From assembly GCA_030770545.1 (NCBI GenBank), contig CM061105.1:7051001-7115000 (forward strand): 64,000 nt of DNA. Reading direction: 5' to 3'. The position numbers and the translations under genes were made by a program. This DNA comes from Macropodus opercularis (taxonomy: Eukaryota > Chordata > Actinopteri > Anabantiformes > Osphronemidae). A model generated the notes under the pieces. That model was not told the DNA's origin, searched no databases, and was given only the letters and a program-made list of their open reading frames with translations. Of the stretch, positions 1 to 11,344 are shown one piece after another (the stretch's first letter is position 1; every line of letters begins with the position of its first letter).

Positions 1-699
1 AAAATAGGTTCGATAATTCATGTAATAGTATAATGTCATTCATCATCATGATGTCTATGCTATCAATAATAATGCAAGTCTTGATAGCCAGGGCTTTTAA
101 GGATAAGCTTGAGATTCGTACTTAGGATCATATCTAACAGGCAGTGACACCTAGTGTTTGAGTAACTTTTACATATTCGTTTGCATATCTTTTTTCAGGT
201 TTTTAATTTCTTTAGAAACTGCAGGGTCCCTTAACGTTGTGGTTGAATCTCTCTATGGCTCAGTATGTTGGAGTTTAGTGAGTAAATTATGCAATATGCG
301 AAAAGCAATTAATTCCCCAAACACCTACCTTGCACTGAACAAAATTGTTCCTCTGAAGAAAATTAAATTAAATAGCTAGGCTGTATTGAAAGTGTCAGGT
401 AACCTCCTAGTAAATTTTTTTAAGCCAAAGATATTTGTATGTATTTTTATAGTATGAATTTTTTTTTAAACTTTGGACTTTAGTCTTGATTATTATTATG
501 AATATGATTATTATTATTAAGTATAATCTTACCTGATTCATTAGTGAGTTAATTATATAAATCGTGTACGTGAACATGCTAATTTGAGTGAAGAGGTGTG
601 GGCTCATTTTCCACACCGGCTATTCCATTGTGATGCGGTTTTGTCGGTCTGTCTGCGCGGCGCATTAGCTCCGCCCCAGCGGACAGTCGGGGCACCTTT

Positions 700-830
700 C
701 ATCAGCGTCTCACTCACGCTGGTTAGAAGCTGTGTGTTTTCGGTTACACTTGTCGTTCGTCCTGCTAGTTACCACACAACGAACAGTGTTGACACATGAT
801 ATTTTAAACCGACGCGCTGAAACCATAACG
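700..830 (+). promoter_or_regulatory. mff: mff promoter region and noncoding first exon (start approximate)
   Basis: The stretch from about 640 is richer in CpG than its AT-rich surroundings. It ends at a good splice donor (AACG|GTGAGT at 830/831), followed by an intron reaching the acceptor at 1509-1510. This fits an untranslated first exon, because the mff initiator ATG lies six bases into the next exon. The transcription start cannot be placed. The first 600 bases of the window are AT-rich and hold no recognisable gene. Confidence 0.5.
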
Positions 831-1515
831 GTGAGTTGTTGTGTTAATTAAAACCGTATCTAACCGTAACGTTAGACGCAGCTTAGCCAGCGTCTCGGTT
901 GTAACGTTAACGCATTTTGACGATTAGCTAACGTGTTGGGCTAAAGCTAACATCTAATTAACGTGTGAACACCTAGACGTCGCGTTAGCTGGATATCAGC
1001 TAACGCACATGCTAGACATGGCGTCTAATGTGTATTTTCATTCAGTGACATTGAAGCAATGTGTCAACAGCTACTCCACATGTCAACGTTATGTAATCTT
1101 ATGCTACAGGGTGATTTTAATGTACCATGTACAGTTACTGCTACAGCCCGAACCGCCTCCCAGGGTTTGTTTGGGTGCTCTATGGGCCAGGTCCTGTTAG
1201 AGACGCTACAGATCACATTTTGGGATCATATTTGGATCAGACCCCATTCGAGAGGGCATAATTTATATATCTATCTACTTAAATTGAGTTAATGATCCTG
1301 CTTTTACATTTAATTAGAAAAGCTGATGCCATTACAGGCACTGACGTCCCCATGAAGAAGAATGGCAACTATTCTTAGCTCATTATGAGCATTGTGTTTA
1401 TGTGCCATATGGCTCCTAAGTGTCTTTCATTGTGCCAACAAACCTAAACCTACATTCCTAGTTTCTAGAGATTTATTGAATGTATCTCCCATTCAATTTT
1501 TGTCTTGCAGGCTAT

Positions 1516-4016
1516 ATGAGTGGGCCAATCTTCACCTCCCCCTCTGCAGAGGTGGCTGAGATGAACCGCATCCATTATGAGTTGGAATACACAGAAGGCA
1601 TCAGCCAGCGGATGAGAATCCCTGAGACCCTCAAGGTGGCCCCAGACACCCAAATGGCTGCATTGCACCTTCAGCAGGCCCTGCCCATTCACACAACGCT
1701 GATGCAGGTTCCTGAAAGGATTGTTGTTGCAGGTGAGGACAGCAGACAGGATTAAGCTATAGGGTTTTATTTCAGATTTCACAAACACTTTGCCCTCATG
1801 TCTGGAATATCAAGGAATCTATGCGCCTTGTGTTGTGAATATCCTAGTTTTAACATAATGTGTAAAACTTCAGTGATCCCTTTGACCTCCTACTTTTGTC
1901 GTTTAATTCGTGTGCAGGTGATGATGGGGATCCTCGCTTTATTTGTCCAAGTGATTTAGATCTGATTCAGTCCGTCCCCACTGTGGATCTCCTGAACATG
2001 AAGGCCCCGCCACGTGTCCTCACGCTTACAGAACAGCCTCTGGACTCTCTTGAAACTGACCAAACCTCCTCTGCACAGAACAATCCCAGCCATGCTGTAA
2101 GAGCCAAATCTAAGTATTGAGTCCATTTATTTTTTAATTACTTTAAACATAATGACTTGAATTATCTGAAATGGACACTGAATGCGGTAATATTTTACTG
2201 CTATGTTAATCTGTGTGTACGGCCTGTTTACTGGTTTGTTTTGAGTGTTTTTATTATTGTTGTTTCATTTAAGTATGTGGAAATTCTTTAAGTTGTATTT
2301 TTAGTTAATTGCTAGTACTTCTTATTAAAAGGTTGGCAGACAGGTGTGACACCCCTAACATCAGAGTATCAGAGCAACACTTTAGGGTCGAATATTGGTC
2401 TAAAATAAATTGTAAAACCCACAAGGTTTGGAGTGGGCTGATACAAGACTCTGAACTCTGAACTGTATGACAAAGTACCTCTACACTGTGTATTAGAAAA
2501 TGATAGCTTGGTAGTGGTCTGGCATTAAACACTAAACGTGATGCTTGTGTGCGTGATCCACAATAATTTTAGTCTTGTACTATAGTGCCGTGTACTCATT
2601 AGCTACAGCCACAGTTTGTTTAGAATTCAGCCTTGTAGCTCTGATGGCAATTGAAATTTCAGCCTATATATAACTTGTATGTCCTTGTTAGGCCCACTTT
2701 CATTCTCGGTCTCGGAGGGAACGCAGTGCTAGTGAGAACATGTCAAGTCGTCAAAGTCAGATCAGCAGAGGTGATTTAAGGTAAGTACCTGTATACAGTA
2801 CATTACATATGACCTACCTGCTATTGCTGCCTTTTCTTTTGTATTCTTTGTTTTAGCCTATTTTCATTTTGCTTGGTTTAAAAATGATTTTGTTTCTCTA
2901 CTGTTTCTCCCCACTCACCTCTCTGCCAGTGTAACCCCTTCCCCTTCTGCCCCCCCAGTCCGCATGTGCCCCCCTCTGTGCTCCCCTGAGGATGCAAACA
3001 TCAACCTGTTTACAGCTGCAGGGTTCCTGTCTTACATCCAGGCAACAACACGCAGAGCATACCAGCAGGTTCTAGAAGTCCTGGATGACAGCCACCGCAG
3101 GTAATGTCTCTTATTTGTCTATGAAACTCTCAGAGGTCACAGTCACACTTTACAGTTTCCTTCTGGCATACATCCCTAAATCTTCTGAAGCTTCTCAGAA
3201 CAAACAATCCTTGTGATGAATATCTAGAAAAATGTCAAGTGATTGCTTTATATTTAACAAAGAAATAAAGCATAGAATGTTGTAACTAGTAATGTAATGT
3301 AACAGTATGTCATTAAAATTTTATTTAAGGTCTGTAACTCTTTCAAGGACTCACTTGGACTTGGCCTTGGATATAAACCCTGATGAATCAGGCTTAGTGG
3401 ACGCCTCCTCACTGCGACGACAGGTAATGGACAGATCTAAATGTGTGCTATTCAAACAGTGTCTCTGAGCTTTGGGAACAAAAGCAGGAATCGGCTCAAA
3501 GATTGACATATAGATCTGTGCAAAAAAATCAAGATCAGAGTCTTTGTCCTTCATTTTTAGGTGATACAGTTGAATCTGTTGTTTTGTGGGCCAACTGTTA
3601 TTTGCATGTTTCCTAAAGTAGATTGTTTTATTCATATTTAAGCTACAATAGTGTGTTGAATAACAGTAATATTTTTTTATTTGAAGGCTCATGTTGCTGA
3701 AATTAAAATGGGTTTATGTTTAAATAGGTTGGTTTTGTTTCTTTTTTTCTCTTGGTATCAAAATTAGTATTAAGCTACGTAGAATTTCAGGGGTATTGGT
3801 ACCAATCCTTTGTATGTAGATTTACCTGAGTGTGTCCCGTTTACAGTGGATAATACTTGTTTTTGTTTTCATGTTCTCCTTCAGATTGTGAAATTGAATC
3901 GTCGTCTGCAGCTGCTGGAAGAAGAAAACAAGGAGCGCTCCAAGCGAGAGGTGTTCCTGTATTCTGCTACTGTGGCGTTCTGGCTTATCAACACCTGGAT
4001 CTGGTTCCGTCGCTAA
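1516..4016 (+). CDS. mff: Mitochondrial fission factor (Mff), 293 aa, 6 coding exons
   Basis: Tail-anchored adaptor of the outer mitochondrial and peroxisomal membranes that recruits the dynamin-like GTPase Drp1 for fission (known for the family). Coding exons 1516-1732, 1918-2096, 2692-2780, 2930-3100, 3330-3423 and 3885-4016 join in phase. The N terminus has the family block EYTEGISQRMRIPE, followed by VPERIVVAG and SDLDLIQS; these short motifs surround the Drp1-binding region. The penultimate exon ends in VDASSLRRQ. The last exon (residues 251-293) carries a coiled coil (IVKLNRRLQLLEEENKER) and then a hydrophobic tail anchor ending WIWFRR, with the basic tail after the membrane segment expected for mitochondrial targeting. 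The ATG at 1516 is chosen because it precedes the first conserved block. The third coding exon is short and Ser/Arg-rich (SRSRRERSASE), as in regulated Mff exons. Identity is secure; which teleost paralogue it is cannot be decided. Confidence 0.95.
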
Positions 4017-5200
4017 GATGGGAAAGCGCTGAGTCTCCCAAAACATTGGAAGCCAAAGCAATTCCTAAAACACTGCAACCATTTAAAGTATGGATCTTTA
4101 CACATCTCTAAAAACAACCACAGAAATAAATAAATCTCAGCAACTGCTTTAGTGTGATGAGCTCAGGTTTCATACATTATAGTCAGAACAGTTGACTGAT
4201 ATCTTAGTAAGCTACAACCACTGGTTGACATTGGTTACTGTCAAATTCTGAATCGGTGTGAGTCTGAAACTTTTCCCAATTTACCAGTACTGCTCTGATG
4301 TTCATTGGGGTTTAGGATAAAGTAAAGACCAACTATGACATGAATCTGCAATGACTGATATTGTTACAGACATGTCGTGGTTATTTTGTGCACAGACCTA
4401 GGAAACCGATTGGCTTTTAAATTTATTTACAATATAGTTATCTTTCACCCTGGGTATAATAAACTTTTATAAAAGGAACTGTAGTCTCAGGAGAACTTTG
4501 ATGGGATGGGAAACAAGGATTCACTTTAGCAAAAAAAGTTTTGGGAACACAGTCTAGAGTGTGGAGTTATGAAGGTTAAAAACTGAGCTTCGGACGTGAC
4601 CTTGAGGTCCATCAGTTTGGCCAAGAAGTAATTTCTTTAAGTGTCAACAAAAGATGACTAAATCTAGCGATGCCATAACATTTACCCTGAATGTCTTCTT
4701 TACCCTGAGTTTTTTATTACCCAAACATTTGTACAGCACTTGCACCTATAGTTGAAATTGAGTGTTTTTACATCTTGAGCAGTCACATGTCCAGTAATAG
4801 TGACATCAACATGATGAAGTGGCAGCAGAGATATTAAGCTAAAGGTAATGAGGGTATTGTCTGTGAACTAATGGCGTTTTCCCATGCTGTTAATTCAGTT
4901 GAAGCTTGCTCCACAGAATTGGACCACTCGTATTGTTTTACAACAGCAGTTCCCATCAAAACTCAAAGCATGGACTGATGTGGTTGCATTCATTGTGGAG
5001 TGTAATATAAATCTTAGAGCTGCTGTGTGTATGAACATCTGTACTTGATCTGTACTTTAGTTTTGAAGAGATACACAACATGTTGCTGTGATATATTTCA
5101 GTTACAACACGGTATTAAGTTATTTAAGTTACATATTTATTTTCTTTGTAATATATAAATCCCTTCAGTGTCTGTAAATACCTTGCTGTAATAAATGATA
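4017..5200 (+). other. mff: mff 3' untranslated region
   Basis: No gene-like reading frame. Candidate polyadenylation signals AATAAA occur near 4125-4132, 4458 and 5190, so several 3' ends are possible. From 5200 to 5450 the sequence is AT-rich with a short ATT run at 5245-5262. Confidence 0.5.
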
Positions 5201-5454
5201 TATGCTAATCACTGTGAATGCTTTAAAGCATGTTTTTCGAATCTTTATTATTATTATTATTATTCCATATGTTTTTTGGCATCTAACTCGTGCCGCACCG
5301 TTAATGCTATAGATTCATATATTCATACATTCAAATATTAAAACGTGCAGCTTTTCTGGGAATCGACTCCTTCTATACAGATTTTTGATATCTAAAATAT
5401 TAAGCTATTTTCACTTTTTTTTTTTCCCCCATTGAAAATGAAAGGAAAGTTTGT

Positions 5455-5590
5455 ATAGGGCAACTGGACTCCCCCACAAGAGACCCGGGTCAAATCCCGC
5501 TCAGGGCATCTATGTTCTGCTTGTTGTAACAATGCTTTGAGAGGTTCGGCCACCTACGTTCTTTTACTTAAAGCCCCATGTTTTGGTTGT
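5455..5590 (+). mobile_element. Degenerate tRNA-derived SINE fragment
   Basis: The segment GACCCGGGTCAAATCCCGC (near 5482-5500) is a pol III B-box/T-arm match, and the sequence before it resembles the anticodon arm of a tRNA. No intact A box or tRNA fold is seen, so this is a SINE relic and not a tRNA gene. The stretch 5590-6000 after it shows nothing recognisable. Confidence 0.4.
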
Positions 5591-6000
5591 TCCTGAGAAT
5601 TGCATTATAGTGGGCGGTGGTCACATTTGAATACTCACACCTCCTTCACCAGAGAAACAGCTTAAGCTTATAAATAGTGACTGCTACTGCACAGCGTATG
5701 TTGGGATGATTCTTTGTCCGCCTATCACTGAAAATCATGTGGAGGCAGTATGACAACCAATCAGAGAGTCATACTTCGGCAGAGCATCTGTTAAAACTAC
5801 TTGCACTCTGCGCGGCTCTACTTACATGTATGTGATTACTGCAACGATTCCAGCGCAACGAGCCCATTCAGTGACATGTTTTCATCGGCGTTTTGCCACA
5901 AGCTGTGGCTTTACCAGTATGAGTGATTAGGGGGTGACTTAGGGGTTTTCTATACCTTTACTGTTTAGATCAACTCAACTGTGTTTTATTAAATTATTTA

Positions 6001-6205
6001 ATAATTAATACTTACTTAATATTTTTTCATTATGCTTTATTTTGACATTTAAGACTTTTAACGTGTTCTGGACATGTTTAGCCCTATTCTATCCATTTCT
6101 ATTTTACGTTTTAAACTCTCAAACTACAGTTAGAAGTTATTGGGAATACATTCAGCATAAAGCATTCACAGTGCATTTTCTTATGGATTGCTTTTCTAGT
6201 ATTAC
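6001..6205 (+). repeat. Left copy of a ~200-bp direct repeat
   Basis: This AT-rich segment is closely similar, with small indels, to 15985-16200. Shared blocks include TTCATTATGCTTTATTTTGA, CGTTTTAAACTCTCAA and ATTGGGAATACATTCAGCAT. The copies are in the same orientation about 10 kb apart. They bracket the island holding both IGHV relics and the spliced locus. The repeat could be an unnamed dispersed element or the trace of a segmental duplication. Between 6205 and 6640 I see nothing I can name. Confidence 0.75.
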
Positions 6206-6644
6206 ATTCGATTGTAATTCTAATCAAAATGACAAAACATAAATAAAGCAAACCTGAGAGCTTCCAGTTGACATTGCTGACTCGTCAAACCGCGTGTGAG
6301 GTCAGAAAACGATGAATTATACAATGAACTATAACTCAGGTCCACATGCCTCAGATTTGAGGACGGGGATGAGAGAACTGAGGCAAGAGCTTCAAAGGTA
6401 CATGAGGTCAGGTCACATTGGCTGAGTCTGGAGATGTCAGAAGAAGGATCATTAGGGAGATGCAGTGGAACGTTTGCAGTATTTAATACGTGCTGATAAA
6501 CTGTTCACCCACAAAGAACGACTGGAGGCTTCAGCCACTGGCAGGAAGATATGAAAGCTACTTGAAGAGAATTTCTTCAGGTCAAACACGTCCAAGTCAC
6601 TCTCTGACGACAGTAAAATGAAGACCAGAGCTGACCACTGACAG

Positions 6645-7054
6645 CAGAATCTTCAGTCTTCAGACTGAAACAGCTGCTCTCTGCCGTTGTCTCTGGAGAT
6701 GATAAAACAATCTTGGACTGACTCAGAGTAGTATCTGTTTAAACCTTTACTGCCAATAAAAGCGATCCACTCAGGTCCTTGTCCTGGAGCCTGTCTGGCC
6801 CAGTTCATATTGGAGCCATCAAAGTTAAACCCAGACGCTGTACAGTAAAGGTTTTTTACCTACTGGTTCTGATTGAGTCAGAGTCTGACCAGCAGCACCA
6901 GTCAGGATAAAACAGAAGCAATGACATGAACCTGTGTGATGGCTGTTTGAAGATATGTATAAATATAAAAGTCAGATTAAGGCCAGTGACAATGTTTACA
7001 GGAGCATTCTGCCCAGCAGAGAGTCAGCAGCAGCCCTGTCCTGAAGCCCATCAT
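6645..7054 (-). pseudogene. Immunoglobulin heavy-chain V segment relic A
   Basis: Read on the - strand, a leader starts at 7054 (MMGFRTGLLLTLCWAG), typical of fish IGHV. V-like sequence follows: GQTLTQSEP, then CDR1/FR2 as ASGFNFDGSNMNWARQAPGQ with the conserved Trp, then GPEWIAFIG, RYYSES and FR3 IISRDN. Several lesions are visible: the leader splice donor GT is lost, bases are missing in FR1 before the ASGF block, a block is missing in FR3, and after the EDSAV-equivalent the sequence diverges so that the YYC end and the recombination signal are absent. It is therefore a dead fragment. It has the same orientation as relic B at 15.3-15.8 kb. Confidence 0.85.
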
Positions 7055-7649
7055 GTTTCTGCACCTCTGCTTATCTCTCATCCTCTCTCAGACACATAAG
7101 TAGAGCTGGACAGCAGAGGAGTTTTCATTGACTCCTCCTCTCGTTGACTCAGATGCTTGCCAGGTTTATTTTATGACAAGAGAAAGAGCTTCTTTTTTAT
7201 TAATTAATACAATTCACCACAACATAACAGCAAACTTCATTGCAAGATTACAAAAAAGACAACACTGGTGTTTTTGAAAACATATTGTGCAACGTAACAA
7301 CAATGGAGTCGAAACCAACATTAACAGCCGCTCTTTAATAAAGATGATGTTTTACCACTATATTTATTTTACTTCTACCGCCACCTGGTGGTTAGAAACA
7401 GGAAATGCAGTCATTGCGCCTCAGCACTTGAACAGTAAGAAATAATAATTAATACGTTTTTTTTCCATCAGGTTTGTGATAAATACACTGTTTCAGTAAA
7501 TCATATTAATATAAAACGTTACTACATTTCAAAACGTTTCACTCATGAAGAATCCAAAAACTAACCATCAGGCGTCTAAAGGTTCACGTGCCTCCACCAG
7601 GCAGGTGAGTTGGATTTTTACGACCCGCTGCGTTCATTTAACGCAACAC

Positions 7650-7745
7650 TCGGCCAATAAAAGCCTGACGTCAGACGCCACTGAGAGCACGCGCCAACCA
7701 CTTGTGGTCGCGTGAGCGGGCTTTTGAAAACCCACTTTGGCGCTT
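7650..7745 (+). promoter_or_regulatory. Putative promoter of the spliced 7.7-15.2 kb locus
   Basis: A CCAAT box lies near 7654, a perfect palindromic CRE (TGACGTCA) at 7666-7673, a GCGGG..TTTTGAAA arrangement at 7715-7730, and an E2F-like TTTGGCGC near 7736-7743. The segment is CpG-richer than its flanks. The first strong donor (GTGAGT at 7841) is about 100 bases downstream. The clustering is seen in the sequence; that it drives transcription is inference. The stretch 7055-7650 before it contains only AT-rich sequence with no gene. Confidence 0.5.
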
Positions 7746-8405
7746 GGCAAAACTAATCGCGTCTACTAAGACAAAAGCCAAAGTAGAACCGGGTCGAGCT
7801 GGTCCGGACTGGAAACCTGATCCAAAAGGCATCTGAAGAGGTGAGTGACGTTCTTGAATCCATCTTGTTTAATTGAATTTACCAACCGCTTCAGAAACAT
7901 TTTTACGCTTCCCCACGTTTTAAAGCGAAGCGCTTGTTGGAAGGTAGCTGCACTTTTAATTCTGCTGCCGAACACAGTCAGTTTAAATGCGTTGTGGTCT
8001 GAGTGTGACATGATTTAAGTTGGTTTGTGCAGCTCAGTGATGATCTGTGATCCTCCTCCAGGATCGTCAGCCACAGGTGTAGGACACCTGAACCTTGAGC
8101 AATGGACGGGTCCAGTAGTCTCTGCTTTTCAGGTGAGTACAGGAATCTTCAAAGCCTGAAACATAAAGAAAAATGAGCAGAATGTAACTTCAGTTTCTTC
8201 TTTTGTTTTTCAGGTAGATCTACGAACTGTAAGTCCCTTTTATTTGCTTGGCCGCTGAGCCTGTTGTCTGGCTGATCAGATTGGATCTATGTAGGTGGTG
8301 ATTTTCATACTTTTCTTCCTGTCCTTTGGCCGCCGAGCCAGAACTGCCTCAACTGTTGGTTTCATCCAATTAACAGTAATAATGTGCCGTGACATTTGTT
8401 AGGTA

Positions 8406-8590
8406 GACCAGCCGACTACTGGTAAGACCAGCCGACTACTGGTCCAACTCAGAATGACCAGCCGACCACTGGTCTTAGCCAAAATTGCCAGCCGACTACT
8501 GGTGAGGCCAGCCGACTACTGGTCCAGTTCAGAACGGGTTTAATTTGCAATGACCAGCCGACTACTGGTAAGACCAGCCGACTACTGGTC
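8406..8590 (+). repeat. Array of seven 18-19 nt hairpins (GACCAG-CCGACTA-CTGGTC)
   Basis: Seven near-identical copies of GACCAGCCGACTACTGGTC start at 8406, 8426, 8456, 8487, 8506, 8552 and 8572. Each is an inverted repeat: a 5-6 bp GACCAG/CTGGTC stem with a CCGACTA loop. Copy 3 has CCGACCA in the loop; copies 4 and 5 begin with G at the second position. Three pairs are spaced 19-20 nt apart, and the spacers after copies 2 and 5 are themselves related (GGTCCAACTCAGAA and GGTCCAGTTCAGAA), so the array grew by higher-order duplication. It lies in the apparent intron 8229-8864. Confidence 0.95.
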
Positions 8591-8633
8591 TTTTTATTTT
8601 TGGATGAAACTGTCTTTGTATTTTGAGGTTAGC

Positions 8634-8735
8634 TTGGTTAGATGTAGGTGTTGGTGGCCGGCCATCTGCTTGGTTAGCTGTAGCTGGTGGTGGGGCCTCT
8701 ACATGGTTAGATGTAGGTGGTGGTGGTCGGCCCTG
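8634..8735 (+). repeat. Three ~34-bp tandem repeats (TTGGTTAGATGTAGGTG-type)
   Basis: Units begin at 8634, 8670 and 8704 with TGGTTAG[AC]TGTAG followed by a GTGGTGG core and GGCC. They sit directly downstream of the hairpin array in the same apparent intron. The G-rich core gives no useful reading frame. Confidence 0.8.
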
Positions 8736-9056
8736 TGGAGGCTGTAAGGTTTGGCCTTTCCTTTAGCAGTTTGAGAGCAGGTCAGATCTGTGAACTTGGT
8801 TTCTGAGAGGTAGATCAAGGCCAGGCTGTCAATTTAATATGCAATAACCTTTTCCCCCCCTCAGATCTCTACAAATGGTGAGTCATTTTTCATTGTCTGT
8901 TTTGCCCCCCTCTCTTTCCTCTCTTTTGCCTCCCCCACTTTTGCTCTGTCTCAACCCCCCAGTGTTTTGCCTCACATGCTTTTATTTCAGGTGTATCGCA
9001 TTTCGTCCATTTTGATGCCTGGATCCATTTTGGTGTCAGACCATTAGGTCCAAACA

Positions 9057-9288
9057 GTAAGTTTCACGGCCGCTGTGCCGTCATTTCTCCAAGAATTTCT
9101 CCAGCTCGTACGTACGCAAATTTCTTCCTTCAACATTTCCGCCATAGACCTGGAAGGTCTATACACCGTAAGTGGGTTTTTGATGGCCGCCGTGCCTACT
9201 AACCTCTTTCTTTCCAGCTTCATCCAGCAGGACCATCCAGTTTCTCGTCGTCAATAGTAAGTCCGTGTGTTTCCTTGGCTGCCATGCC
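9057..9288 (+). other. Ultra-short introns (48 and 50 nt) sharing a GGCCGCYGWGCC motif
   Basis: Introns 9057-9104 (48 nt) and 9168-9217 (50 nt) each run from GTAAGT to a pyrimidine-AG. Each contains GGCCGCTGTGCC or GGCCGCCGTGCC 11-17 nt after the donor. The second also has a perfect TACTAAC branch-point match. The next donor (9257) has the variant GGCTGCCATGCC at 9277, the donor at 8229 has GGCCGCTGAGCC at 8250, and a further copy without an obvious donor is at 8328. Splicing is inferred from signals only. Confidence 0.5.
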
Positions 9289-10461
9289 ATAATCGCGAGC
9301 TCCCTTGCTCTCTGTCACTGTTTCCTTCCTCTTTCTTGCCTGCTGTGCTCTCAATTGCTGCTGCTTTGCTCTCTGTCCTCTTTCTATTTAATTGTAGTCC
9401 TCTGATCAGCCTGTTGGCGCCAAGGATGGCGGAGTCTATTCTAGTTCTGCAGCTTGGTGGCAAATGGCTTGGGCCATGTGGCCTTTACTTGATGCCTGTG
9501 TTCCCAGTATAAGTTGGTTGTGGGGTGTGGTCCCAGTACAGTAAGTTTTTTTATTTTTTTATTTTTGTGGTCTGTGGTCGCAGTAGGTTTGGTTGTAGTT
9601 TCAGCAGTGTGTGTGTGATGGTCTCCCAGTAGGCTGGATAGATTAAACTAGCACAAAAAGACTGAAGTATTTTATTCTAGTTGTGTAGACGCTAATCTCA
9701 GGGTCAGCTGTTGTCCACAGACCAATGGATTCTAACAGAAGTAAATCTCTCCTAATCTGTCGCAAAATTTAAAATAAGTCTTAAATGGCTTATTTTAAGT
9801 GAAAACTGGCAGCTGTTGCTAACTTGAATAAATTACTAAAATCTGCAAGTTTACAAGTGAAAATGATACATGGCCTCTTCATCTGAATCAGTCCTATAAA
9901 AGTTGAACTACCAGGTGTAAATGCAATTGACCTCCCACAAACTCCTGGTATAGTATTATGCCCTAAATATAAGTTACTAACTTATCAAATTGGCCAATGG
10001 TTACAGTTGTTGAATAACTGAGAACCAATAGTGTCCACTGTTATTCAGATAAGTCGGTTTACCCTTTAATCTATCTGGTAGCGTTCATCCAGGTGGCACA
10101 TGAAAACAGAACTTATCTGACTGAATGTGGACATTTAGGTTTCAATCTTTCTCTGTGCTTCATTTTGCTTCCTCCTTTCTCTGATTTTATTTAACTTAAT
10201 AGAGGGCCTGGATCCAGGATCTGTCTAATCGGCTTTGAACAATATGTAAAAGTAACCCCCCCCCGTTTTTCTGGTTCTATTGTCTACACTAAAAACACTC
10301 TATACTAAAATGTATTGGTATCACAGGTGCATGTTCTTTATACTGTAAAATTGTTTTTGTACATTGTTCTGTAATTCTGACTCAACTAATGTTGTTGCTC
10401 TGTGTAGTTGTGCTGTGATTGTAATTGACCCTTTAATGGGTTTTGACTCCTAACAATTTCA

Positions 10462-10580
10462 GGGTTAAGTGCTGGCTTATATCTGCAAAGTTTGAATTAC
10501 GCCACCTTTAAGATCAAGTCAGTATTAAGTTTCTCATCGTGGTAATTCATCTCAACAGCACAACTACCAAAGCCCAAGTA
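10462..10580 (+). other. Truncated copy 1 of the intronic structured element
   Basis: It retains the entry block (GGGTTAAGTGCTG..., CAAAGTTTGAAT) and the trailing block (CAACAGCACAACTACC) seen around the other copies. It lacks the central palindrome/hairpin and the 3' pairing arm, so it is an internally deleted copy. The stretch 9500-10440 before it is AT-rich and holds nothing recognisable beyond candidate exon sequence from 9398. Confidence 0.6.
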
Positions 10581-11344
10581 ATTAATGTACCAGGTTTAAA
10601 AGACATGACTGTTTTGGGTTTTTTTTGTTTTTTCCTAAACTGAAATGCTCTAAAGTTTATATGGTTGTGTACACTTTAAACCGAGGAAATGTTCAGTCGA
10701 CACTGGACCTAAAGGTAGTGAGACAATCGCTCACTCAGGACTCAAAGACTTTGCCCCTCACTGATCAGTGACTCTAATCTTTGGACAATCTTGGAAAACT
10801 ACTCCCTTGGACACAAACACTGGATATGTTAAATCTAAAAGTTGTTTTTGAGTTGCTGTATTTTAATTTCATTGCTGTTAACTTGCTGAAGCTTTGTACA
10901 CTGTACTTCAGTTTATGGCTGCAGGTTTTGATGTCCACAGAGGAGGCAAGGAATCTGAGGTGGTGGCTGACAGCGCAGTGCGAGTCGGAACGATCAGGAG
11001 ACTGAGGGGAAAGAGCAGCCACAGATGCCGGGGGATGTTAGACATCTGCGCAAGACACCATGTGAGTACGACTTCAGTGTATGGTTGCGATAAGTTTGTA
11101 ATTTAAGAACATTAACTGTAGGTGTCTTTTCTCTACCCAGGTGTGCGATCAGTCTCCTCAGACGCTGGTACAGGCCTGACATGTTGCCAATTATGCTTAC
11201 TAACTTGCTTTGGGATGATTCTCATAGCATTTTGACTACATTGCTATAGCATAACTTTTCTTTTTTGCTTTCAAGTTACTGCTGACTGTAGTTATTGTCA
11301 CCATCCTGAATTTTAATGTCAAATGTTATCCCTTAAACATTTCT

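Noticed and set aside
5480..5510. A tRNA gene
   Set aside because: Only a B-box/T-arm-like piece; no A box or cloverleaf. Treated as a SINE relic.
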